Below, piece by piece: positions 33,301 to 41,557 of a DNA stretch of 64,000 bases (positions are counted from its first letter, which is position 1; each line of letters opens with the position of its first letter). This DNA is from Cercospora beticola (Eukaryota; Ascomycota; Dothideomycetes; Mycosphaerellales; Mycosphaerellaceae). The position numbers and the translations under genes were made by a program. The DNA lies in the NCBI RefSeq assembly GCF_033473495.1, contig NC_088936.1, positions 1 to 64,000 on the forward strand, in the 5' to 3' direction. Below the pieces are notes generated by a model. The model was not told the origin of the DNA. It did not search any database and worked only from the letters and a program-made list of their open reading frames with translations.

Positions 33301-34226
33301 ACTACTTGTTCCAGGACTTGGTTGACATCTATGCCGGCCGAGCCGCTGAAGTGAGACCGAGCTTTGCGCAATACTTGGAAGAAAGAATGGCGCGGGAGTA
33401 TCATACCTCCATCGAGTACTGGAGAGCGCTTCTCGCCGGATCAAAGCCACAATTGTTACGCAGCGCACTTAGACCGCTCGGCGGATTGTCCAACCAGGAT
33501 ATGGCAACAAGTACAGTAACTCATGTGGCAATTTTGCCAACAGGAGATGGCCCAAAAGCGACAATGTCAACTGTGGTCCATACTGCCTGGTCACTCGTCT
33601 TGAGTGTTCTTGCCAATAGTAGCGACGTCATGTTTCTCTACCTCAGTCATGGCCGCGATGACAGATTCGAAGGCAGCGACGCTGTGATCGGATGCTGTGT
33701 CAACGAAGTTCCATGCAGAGTCATTCTCGATGATTTATCGTCCTCGTCGAAGGTTTTGAACAACCTTCAAGAACAAATTATTCAGTCCATGGCCCATGCT
33801 CACCTCGGCGCAAGTACCATTGCAAACAAGTGCACCGACTGGCCTCAAAAAGAGACGATGTACGACCACAGTAGCTTGGTGGTGCATCAGAACGTGCCCA
33901 TCGAGCATAGCTGGGCAATGGGCAAAGATGGGTATATGAATTTACAAGAAGTAACATTTGAGGAGCAGTGGAGCTACGACTTTGATTTATCCACAAGCTC
34001 TTCGAGTGCTAATGAACTCTATGTGGAGCTGAAGTGTTTGCAGAGTCTCTACACCGTCGAGGAGTTGGAAGCTGTGATGCAAGGATTTCTGATCGCAGTG
34101 CGCATGCTGAAAGAGGGCATGCGAAACGTTGCTGATATCAAGGCTAACGTGCGCGCAGTGGAGCACTTACCAATCGTGGTATCAGCAGAGTCAGGATCGG
34201 TACGGATGGAACAAAGTCGCTTGTGA
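30396..34226 (+). CDS. Single-module NRPS: partial C - A - T - terminal C
   Basis: One intronless frame of 1,276 residues. Residues 1 to about 200 resemble the C-terminal half of a condensation domain and lack its active-site His motif. The adenylation domain follows: A3 FTSGSSGIPKAVE (about 368-380), A5 GYGQSEAGG (about 500), A7 YKTGDLV, A8 YGRKDFQLKVNG, and A10 PKTATGKLHRRAL with its Lys. The carrier domain has Ser780 in LGGDSLSAIRF. The last domain is a condensation type with SHSIMDATS (959-967), which fits the SHxxxDxx(S/T) signature of fungal terminal, cyclising condensation domains. There is no thioesterase or reductase. The position that is Asp235 in GrsA is Leu413 here (SYNFLPSIVEI), so an alpha-amino acid may not be the substrate. 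All motifs are intact. Confidence 0.92.
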   Translation: MESITAFPPQPNIDSTPSWKVVKQDMELSKLQAPEVKTFVYRAFAAVIWAYTGDKTISFVAATCSQSGLRDIAVHEYQQSEASPDERDFMLIGKTALERLPSSRSILIHLCDDHATCTEQLSLPPDNALQLSFQVISEGRFVQFAARFDQSSLDRSHVRSYLQVLVNAAKALQSATMPGVLRVVSEISMSDKNFIQQWNGEPQRLISECIHDRISRIFTSDSGKIAVESWDGRLSREYVELESSSIATLLVNAGVQPQRSVGILMHKSKSVPTCMLGVLKSGAAFILTDPALPRKRLETIIKKLSIEHVLTTRSHVHLIHDLVPSVFVEISQGHFAAASPDERQRVFSTRSTTKLPHVSPSSVAFYIFTSGSSGIPKAVEISHAAFVTSCEENNQCGIYESTRTLQYASYNFLPSIVEILGTFMAGGVLCIPGPEERMDNLSGAIQRLQPSLVCLTSSVASVLDPDEVSSVKELMLLGEPLQRTTAATWLTSQTTVLRHGYGQSEAGGQCCDIALTQSSRSYRVIGNHSHLNFWIVDPSDHNRLMPVGGIGELLLEGHSLATGYYEEPALTSAVFISAPSWAHTLNAGTDGRRWYKTGDLVQYQANGDIVLYGRKDFQLKVNGQRVESTDIEHYIKAACPDEVEQVVVDKLGPEHDQKLTAIVKLQADIASTLMAPSTFRAIMYESLKNLVPAYMIPSKVVFTAEMPKTATGKLHRRALRQQLNCSGEEHVLAQEVVRTGATQFEDPGTDLIRSLCSKVLNLGDKPFTAESDWISLGGDSLSAIRFIKHARDLGFRLSTTDLMMGRKLSELCCGRRPSNVPSTSVGQCSLGTAQLFPLTDFQRRYLPLVNGSTPGLLCKYELSFRGRIDSQRLQETVYRWIESIDALRLSFSSDSGHLVQSFLSPSSSAWRCRVVLGFDRQSVAALSAQHDFLKHPVLAILCDTPEPGQADSCLVLHISHSIMDATSSNYLFQDLVDIYAGRAAEVRPSFAQYLEERMAREYHTSIEYWRALLAGSKPQLLRSALRPLGGLSNQDMATSTVTHVAILPTGDGPKATMSTVVHTAWSLVLSVLANSSDVMFLYLSHGRDDRFEGSDAVIGCCVNEVPCRVILDDLSSSSKVLNNLQEQIIQSMAHAHLGASTIANKCTDWPQKETMYDHSSLVVHQNVPIEHSWAMGKDGYMNLQEVTFEEQWSYDFDLSTSSSSANELYVELKCLQSLYTVEELEAVMQGFLIAVRMLKEGMRNVADIKANVRAVEHLPIVVSAESGSVRMEQSRL

Positions 34227-34420
34227 AAGCCACCATAGAAGTGAAAATAGTGGATAATGCGAACTGTTTCACAAACAGCTCAATCTGTCTCGATAATGCG
34301 AGCCCACGCTTCTGCAGCTTACGCTTCAGAGCTGAGAAATGATTTATGCAAATAAGGAGCTCAGGCCCAGATCAATGAGCATCATCTCCGCAGCGCCGTT
34401 GCTGAACCGCTTCTGTACGA

Positions 34421-35623
34421 TTAGAGCTTTGCGCCCCCAGCCACAGCAGCATCCTCCTCTCCTGGAATTCCCGTTTCAGAGATTGGCCCAGACTTAGGAC
34501 CGGTGTACTTGAAGTCCTCGTTGACATCGGTGCCGTCTTTTTCATAGGTGGCAACTGATGGCGTGACAAAATCCGCAGCAGGGTCGATGCCGAGACTCAC
34601 CCATGCGAGGACACCATCTTCGATCTTGTCTCCAACAAGGACATATTGGACAAATGGATCAGAGCCTTTGGCTTCTTGGTACAAGATACCATCCTCATCG
34701 TTGTTGAGAAGCTCCTGGGTGTTGGTGTTGTATGGAGCCGTGGCTTCGACTTGGGAGATGAGGTCTTGGTCGAAGAAAATTTGGCCTACGTGCGAGGCGT
34801 GCGCAGTGTGGTTGCTAGCTGCGTTGATAAGAGTACCATTGGTCCGAATAGTGGTAGAGTTGACGTTGTGTGTCATGACGTGGATGTGGACCGCACGACC
34901 AATGTAGTGACCCGGGAAGATAGATTGAAATTGAACGACACCATTAATGTCAGTCTGCTGCACAGCGCGAAGGAAAGTGGTTTCTTGGTTCGATGTGTCG
35001 TTGGGGTTCCCGTTTGATGGGTTGATCACACCCGAGTAGACACCCGTGCTGTTGCAGTGCCATACGTCGACGAATACAGCGGGGACAGGCTCGCAGGTGG
35101 AGGTGTCAACCAGCTGGATGGACAAGTAAAGCGGAATGCCAACTTGATCTTCGGACATGTCATTGCCTGCAGGATATGTCAATTGAGCTCTCTCGTGCGG
35201 AGATATGTCAACGCTTACGAATGATCTCGCCGTCAACGTAGTACGGTCCTTGTGTGGTCTCGGGCTGAAGGAGACAGCTGGAGTCGTCGGCGAACAATTC
35301 TCGCTCGTCAGATCCCAAGCCGACATCAAGGTTCGAAGCGTGTGAGACGTTGTAGTCTGCAAAGTCTCGGCGCTGGAGTGTGGGTTGGTTCAGACCACGC
35401 TTGACACGAGCCTGTCGAGCGAGCTCACTTCGACGAGCAACAGCTTCCTCGTGGTGTCCGCGACGTTTGAGGTCACTTGCACAAGATTGGACGGATCTTG
35501 GCTTTGCTGTACGAAGCCAATGGCCTCGCTCTGCTGCCTCCTCTGCCACAGAGTGACCAGGGTGGGAGAGAACTCCGTTTGCGGCCAAGAGCCCGAAGGC
35601 AAGGAGAGAAGAATCGGTGCCAT
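34421..35623 (-). CDS. Secreted intradiol ring-cleavage dioxygenase-like protein, apparent frameshift in signal peptide
   Basis: Related to catechol/protocatechuate 3,4-dioxygenases, which use Fe(III) to split catechols; this fungal subgroup is secreted. Exon 2 is 34421..35166 and exon 1 ends at 35219. The GTAAGC intron restores GEIIRNDMSEDQ. Family features are QGPYYVDGE, VDVWHCNSTGVYSG and FPGHYIGRAVHIHVMTH with the HxH iron ligands. The only ATG (35623) reads MAPILLS and then runs out of frame, while the signal-peptide core LLAFGLLAANGVLSHPG lies in the frame of the rest of the gene. That is a one-base loss near codon 7. No upstream ATG or intron fixes this, so the copy may be inactive or may contain a sequencing error. 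It is convergent with the NRPS, 194 bases away. Confidence 0.75.
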
Positions 35624-35950
35624 TTGAGTCCAATGAGCGCTGGACTAGAAGTCAGAACGGATTCGTGAAGTTGGATATGAGAGCTGAGAGCGCCCCGTAC
35701 AGTATAAGTACCAGATCTATTAGTGCACACTTATGAGTTAAGCCACATCTCGTCGCCGCGGAATTTTTGCGCAGAGAACGATCCCTGAAACATGGGCTGG
35801 CACTTTCGTTACACCCAGCGTTCGTTGAGGCTCTGGCGAACATCGGCAGCACTCGATCGGAGCCGTAGGCAGACTTCGTGCGACCGCAAAGTCATGGACT
35901 AACCTGAATAGTGGTCCAACCATGGCCAATGAGGCATTCCGCGATGTCGA
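35624..35950. other. Intergenic spacer, dioxygenase 5' flank
   Basis: About 330 bases. Searched for an upstream start or exon for the dioxygenase: the frame of its mature part meets a TGA about ten codons before 35623 and no ATG precedes the signal peptide in that frame. Nothing else is seen. Confidence 0.4.
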
Positions 35951-36607
35951 TTAGGAGGCATTGGACCGCTGCCCGTGTGATACGGCGGGCCTGCCGCGAA
36001 ATCTCCATAGTAAGACCTCGTCTACTCGGGCAGCTAGAGGGTAATCGCTAGTTGGCTCATTGATCCCAATCGGAGTCGCAAGCAGATGGGGCTCGGTGTA
36101 GCGACGGTAGCCGGCAAAGAGTCTGCAGCCGAGTGGTGTGTCGTTGCGCCGAAAGGTCGTAAAGTGATGCCATAGTCCATTTAATTCACGCAGATCTGGT
36201 TTCGTTCCGCAGCTGATGGTGTGTCGATCGTTGAAGTGCCAGCGGAACAGGTCGCTGTGGGTCTTTCTGGGGCTGCCAGGGACACAGTCAACCTCCAGTG
36301 AAAGCTCGACTGCCCAGTCAATGAAGACATTCGATATCAACCGTCCGGCGGTGTTGAAGCGGCCAATGCGGCGATAAACACGGGTCGACGAGACTTCGTT
36401 GTTGCTTGAGAAGTGCTCGCTTCCATCATTCAATGTCTGTGTTGCAATCCACCATCTGCTTGCTTTGATCGCATGAAGTTCGGCCGACTCTGATTGTCGA
36501 TGTTGCAATCGAAACGTGCTACGCTTGAGAGAGGGCTCTGTGAAACTTGTGGCGAAGAAAGTGGAGTACTTTTTGACCATGTTCGGGCTTGACCTGTTGC
36601 TCTTCAT
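35951..36607 (-). CDS. Hypothetical protein, unknown function
   Basis: A continuous frame of 218 residues from the ATG at 36607; the open frame reaches 36622 through a GTG. The middle reads like a folded domain, rich in Trp, Arg and His (KASRWWIATQTL, NVFIDWAVELSLEVD, RWHFNDRHTISCG, LNGLWHHFTTFRRND). There is no signal peptide, membrane helix or family I can name. Composition and length argue for a real protein, but no independent evidence such as splicing supports it. Confidence 0.4.
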   Translation of the reverse strand: MKSNRSSPNMVKKYSTFFATSFTEPSLKRSTFRLQHRQSESAELHAIKASRWWIATQTLNDGSEHFSSNNEVSSTRVYRRIGRFNTAGRLISNVFIDWAVELSLEVDCVPGSPRKTHSDLFRWHFNDRHTISCGTKPDLRELNGLWHHFTTFRRNDTPLGCRLFAGYRRYTEPHLLATPIGINEPTSDYPLAARVDEVLLWRFRGRPAVSHGQRSNAS

Positions 36608-37961
36608 CTTCGGGTCTACCACGGATCAACGCATGCGGCCGCATTCTGCGCGAATCTTGGCAGTGACGAAGTGCGTCTTGCGTGATGGTACTGCCAGCAA
36701 GGCGATAAGAACGCACGCGCTGCAAACACGCCGTTCAAGGTCTCGAACGAAGTCTTGAAGAAGACATGCTAAGTCTTTCGTCGGCCCCATCTGCCGCTGC
36801 GCCGCAGGCTAGACCCACAAAAAGTCTTCGCCCGATGCGTCGCCGACATTGACCAGCACTTGAATCACGCGTCTTTCTTCACAAAGTCTCAGACCGCACG
36901 TCTTGTTTAGTGATCAATCTAACACGATGGACCGATGTCGATTGAGGCATAGCAAGTGACCTCTGTTCTCGACCACGCGATGTCCATCAAAGACTTCGGA
37001 CTCAAGCGCTTGCAGTGACGCTCTATGCAGTAGCACTTCAGCTTCTGAGTGGATCTGCCACTTAAGGAGTCAGTCACCGCGCAGCATAGTGGGAGGATCC
37101 ACCATTGGTCTTCTTGTATCGACATTAAAGGTGATGGCGACTGATATGTGGCAGACCGTACGTGCATGAGTGGTGTTAATAGCGCTTGACTCGCATCTTC
37201 CACAAATCCAACGAGGTGGCGGTTGATAGAAGTAGGTATTTGACTGTGGTCAGAAACCTCAACGGCTGCTGTTTCAGCCTGGCTCAATTGGACCTCTCCG
37301 TCACCATTGGCCAAATTGCCATGAAATTCAGTCGGGCAAGTGGTTGGTCGATATACGACCTTCGTGATCGCTGTGGCTTGCATGCCTTGCCGACGAACAG
37401 GAGAAGCTTGGTGTCCGAGTGCATTCGTGAGCACTGAGCATCATGGGAATACTCGAGCTGTCCCACATGATGGGCCATGTAGCCTCCAGAGCTTCAGATA
37501 GGAAAGCTCGAATGCATCGGCCAAACCCTGCTGATCATGTGTCAGCTCACTCTCATGCGCGTCGTATTAAGGCTCGTACCGCAGGATTCCCTGAAAAGGG
37601 CTCAATTCCGTGACTCATAACCTGTTGAAGGTCTGCTCGCTCTCTGTTCGGGACAAAGTGATTAGCTTCATCTGCTGCTCATCATTCGAGCGCACTTGAC
37701 AATGTGCGAGTTCAACGATCGTGGGTGAGATGCTCGACGTCGAAGCATGGTCTCGAAATGGATATAGCCATTTGTGAGATTTCCATCCTTTCATCTTTCC
37801 AAAGCCAGGATTGAAGAATCGCTACATGATCATCGATCCTCTAGCGTGGATGGAAATTGCAACAGAGTTTCTGGGCAGGGCTCCGCTAGGGACTCTCCAT
37901 AGCCTGGAGTTTCCTTATCGTTGCCGGTATATATTCTTTAGGGCCTTCCGACTTGCGGCTC
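36608..37961. other. Intergenic, nothing supported
   Basis: About 1.35 kb. A minus-strand frame of 171 codons at 36919-37434 has no recognisable feature. The rest holds short frames only. Confidence 0.35.
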
Positions 37962-40183
37962 TCATATGTCAGATCTGTCTTCGCTGAGCGGATTAGCTGG
38001 TCTTGGAGGAACTCGCACCTGCTTCTTGCGCAAGAAGCACTGGGAACCATCGTTCTTGGTGCCAGGCCCAAATGGCCCTTTCTTCCCGAAATCAGAGCCT
38101 GCATCAGATTCGATGTAATGCATGATATCGTCTAAACGGATTGCCGATTCGCTAAAGAGGCGATGCCATACCATCTTGCCGACGTTTACGAATCCATCGC
38201 TATCAGTACGAATGATGCCCTTTTCCGCCTGGTCGAGGTAAGAGTCGAGGGCATGCTTGACGTCCGAGAGTCTGGGAGAGATTGCTTTCACGGTCCAAGC
38301 CGGAACTGTAGCCGGACTTGTATTAGAATTATTCTGCATCGCCGAATTGCGATATACATCTGAAAGCCTTCGAACCTGAAATCGCCCCGCGGAAGTAAGC
38401 AGTGAGGTTGATCCTGTGGCCGGTCGCATTTCGAAACACTGCCCGCCAGAGCTCTGCAATGCAGCTACTAGATCTTCCACAGTCGGGATACGCTTCTTAA
38501 GGTCCGAGTCTTGGAGTAGGTCTTCAGAATCCACGAATCCCTCAGATTCAACGCGGGTGTGATTCTAATCGACATTTCGGGCGAAACAGAATCGAGTGCA
38601 TTAATCATGACCGCATAATCTGTACTGTTGCCATTCGGTGGCACTGATCCCGGCGCAAAGGGCCTCTTCGGTCTGTGTACGGGAGAGGGCTGCAACGTTT
38701 GAGATAAAGGCTCTGCACCGTGAGGAGCTCAAGAACTTCCGCCAGGAGCGCTCTGAGACCTGTCCAGATCTGTGTTGTCACTCTCATCGGCCAACTTGAT
38801 CTCGAAATCAGCCGGACTGTAAGAGAACTCGTTTGCGAAAGCAGTCGGCTGGATTTTGAACGATTTCCCAGCCGGACCCTTCACAAACGCGATCAGCTCA
38901 GTGAAATTTACACCTACGTGACTTAGCCACGAGCCGGCCAGGACATCGCTCACGTTGATGAAGCCACGATGGTCTGCCCACACATATCCCTTCTCGACTC
39001 GCTTGAAATACTCGTGCAGCTCCGCCCGTATCTGATCATCTCGCGTAGAGATCCTGTATGAGTTCGGATCTGGCTTGTGGATCACAGGGGCTGAGAGTGG
39101 TTGTCGTTGCTTCGAGTGCTGTTCTACTGGAGAACTTGCAGAACGTCGGGTTCCTCTTTCTTCGTCCAACCTATAGGGAAATACCACTTCCCGATCGGGT
39201 CTCGGTGATAGCCGAGGTGACGATACACGTTCAGGCTGAGGACTTTGCGGCATCTGTTCGACTGAGGGCGAGCCGAAAGTCATTGCATGAAGTCCGCGTT
39301 GATGTGGCGTCAACTGAGGCACCTGGACCTGCCCGCTGTCTTTGACAGTAATACCATGTTCCGCTCTGATCTCTCTATGCAGTCTCTTCATGGCGTTCTT
39401 TCCTTCACCATAGATAAGTGGTATGTATATCTCGCAGATACCGAGCATGCAATACGCCCGATCTTCAGGTCTCGTGGTTGTTCTTCGCAACATCCACGCT
39501 AGCCGCTCCTCGAAGGTGACATCTTTGGCGTAGGTATAGTCCCACAGTATTTGTTCATCGATATTGGTAATTTGCGAAAGGTAATGATTGAGCGGCAGCT
39601 TCAGGTGTTGCCAAGTTACGACCTCATCGCTCAAATTCAGGAGTGGCTCATGATGAGATTTGTGTCCAATGACCACCCACGAGGCGTCCAGAAATACCAC
39701 ACATTTGGGTGCGAGAAGTTCTTGGAGTGTCCATCCGCGAGTAAACCACACGCTTTGTTCCAAGCAATGTAGAACCTCCAAGGGGCTGTAGCTCGCTGTC
39801 TCGACATCGTGAAGAAACGCCAAGCAACACCACGCCTGGCGCTACCACTGAAACATCGAAGTGATGGCTTCTTGCAATTCGGCCGAGCTTTCTTTATTGA
39901 TGCAACAAGTGTCTATCCAGATGTGGCAGGGAATGGTTCGCAGCGCGATCAATGGCTCAGGCTTTTCGTACGAATCCCTCCATATTTTGACGAAATCGCA
40001 GAAGGCCTTGATCTTGCGCATGCCAGCCTTGCCACGGACAGTGGAATCACGCTCGTGCCGTAGCACTTCCTGAAAGCTGACTTCTCCATCGAGCCACCTG
40101 TGAGAAGTTATGATATAAGGAGGAGCGTCTTCCGCCGAGGCATACTCATGTAGCTTTAAGGTATCGATGTGTAGCAGCCGCAT
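37962..40183 (-). pseudogene. HET-domain gene with three KptA-N-lobe-like repeats, disrupted
   Basis: HET proteins mediate heterokaryon incompatibility and act as cytosolic NLR-like or regulated cell-death factors. The start at 40183 gives MRLLHIDTLKLHEY, then the HET blocks PYIITSHRWLDGEVSFQEV, KIKAFCDFV, IWIDTCCINKESSAELQEAI, AFLHDVE, FTRGWTLQELLAPKCV and PEDRAYCMLGI. The C-terminal half holds three related segments, each with a GF(I/V)(N/D) strand near ADHRGFINVSDVL, SEGFVDSEDLL or TDSDGFVNVGKMV followed by a helix such as TVEDLVAALQSSGGQCFEMR. Lesions: a TAG at 39842-39844 where family members have Tyr (FQW-stop-RQA), a TGA at 38729-38731 (CGA to TGA is plausible), and a frameshift near 38,535. 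The frame is otherwise continuous, so the loss looks recent. Confidence 0.8.
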
Positions 40184-40504
40184 GTCATAAGTTGTGCATG
40201 GTCGCACAGATTCCTGTCGGGCTGCAAGTGAAGAAGAATGCTGAGGTGAGCTGCGAAGAGAGGTCCAGAGCGATCATCGCAAGCCACACGCATCCTTCGA
40301 GAGTCTCTTGGCGCATAGACTTGCGCTGGCTCTTCATGTGGTGTGGTTGCAATTGGCGTTTTCCTCGCTGTATACCACACAACGTAGTCGCTTTATATGA
40401 CCATTCTGTCTATCTGCTGCGTGTCGTCGCTTCGTGCTGTCATGGACTTTCACTCCATGCCGATGTCGTTTTTTCACGACTGACCGGCGAGTGCGGATTG
40501 TCCT
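40184..40504. other. Intergenic spacer
   Basis: About 320 bases between the HET gene start and the 3' end of the PLP2-like gene. Only short overlapping frames, nothing recognised. Confidence 0.4.
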
Positions 40505-41323
40505 CTAGTCCCAGTCGCTGTCGTCGTCGTCATCTTTCCCTTTACGATCACTTTGTCGTATGCTTCGATACGGTCTATCCCCAGCTTCCTCTTCCTCGCC
40601 GCTCCCTTCCAACCTTTTGTCTCCGTGTTTCACAGCACCCAGCCCCAGCAAAATCTTCTCCATGTCTCCAATACTCGTCTTCTCCCCATTCAGTTCCTTC
40701 AGCGTTACAATCTGTCTCTTGATCTCGGTGTCTTTGTACACCAACACCGTGGGCGTATTCCGGTCCGGGTACCCCTCAATACATAAGTTTCCCTGTATTT
40801 GACAGAACTTGATATCTCCAAATTTGCGAGCGAGTTCCCGCCAGACCTCGATCATGAGTTGCGATTCGATGTTTGTGCCCGTACTTGAAGTCAAGAGAAC
40901 AAACACCCACGCCTCTTTACTCGCATCCGTGACTTCACGAGTCCAGTCCGGCTTTTGCACGGGGTAAACTTGATTGAAGACGCTCGTTTGTTGCAGGTGA
41001 GCCATTTCAGCCATTCGCTTCTGGCGATACTGATCAAGAAAAGCTTCATCCTCATCGTCTTCGAGTTCGTCCAATTCATCGAGATCCTTGCCTTCGAGTC
41101 GGTTCTCATGAGCGAGCTCTCGGGCCTGCAGAAGAGCAGCTTCGATTTGCGGTGTTGGTGATGGAGGCTTGTCGGGGATGATGCCTTTCGAGCGGAGGAT
41201 GTCGTTCCTGAGACTTGGGCTCAGTATTTGACATGTTTGCGATCACGGTGGTGTGTACCATTCGGTGTCGGCGTTGGGGTCGTCGACGGGGACGTTCACG
41301 GGCATATCCGGCATGTTGTTCAT
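40505..41323 (-). CDS. PLP2: Phosducin-like protein, PLP2/PDCL3 type
   Basis: Co-chaperone of the cytosolic CCT/TRiC chaperonin that helps fold actin and tubulin. Model complement(join(40505..41207, 41259..41323)), 255 residues. Splicing the 51-bp intron joins DPNADTEW to NDILRSKGIIPDKPPSP, the conserved family start (DTEWNDILR..KGI.P). An acidic helical region follows (LDELDELEDDEDEAFLDQYR), then a thioredoxin-like fold lacking the CxxC pair: WVFVLLTSS, FCQIQGNLCIEGYPDRNTPT, VLVYKDTEI. The Asp/Ser-rich acidic tail is typical. The intron uses GTACAC, a weaker donor, but the frame and homology are unambiguous. It is divergent from SEC21 across 234 bases. Confidence 0.92.
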
Positions 41324-41557
41324 GATGACGGTGATGTGTGTCCGTGACACTGGGCAAGGTCTTGTGCAAGTTTAGAGAGTTGCCTAAAAGTGAACGACCC
41401 GCGACTTCCATCGTCATTTCATGCGGCTCTGCTGTTTCGCTGCCCCAGAGTCTTGGCACTCCGAACATCCAGCTGGCAGGGACCACAGATCCACCGCCGA
41501 CAACAACTTCACCTCCGCTCCACCCCCCTTCTCTCTTCTCGCCGCCCGATCGCAGAG
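41324..41557. promoter_or_regulatory. Bidirectional promoter, PLP2 / SEC21
   Basis: Only 234 bases separate the divergent start codons of two constitutively needed genes. A pyrimidine-rich stretch (about 41509-41545) lies just before the SEC21 start, as is common at fungal housekeeping promoters. I did not identify a specific factor site. Confidence 0.5.

Noticed and set aside
36919..37434. Minus-strand 171-codon frame as a gene
   Set aside because: No domain, signal peptide or splicing support; composition is unremarkable.
39824..39844. TAG at 39842 as a splice acceptor in the HET gene
   Set aside because: The HET core is continuous on both sides in one frame, so no sequence needs removing and no donor is available.
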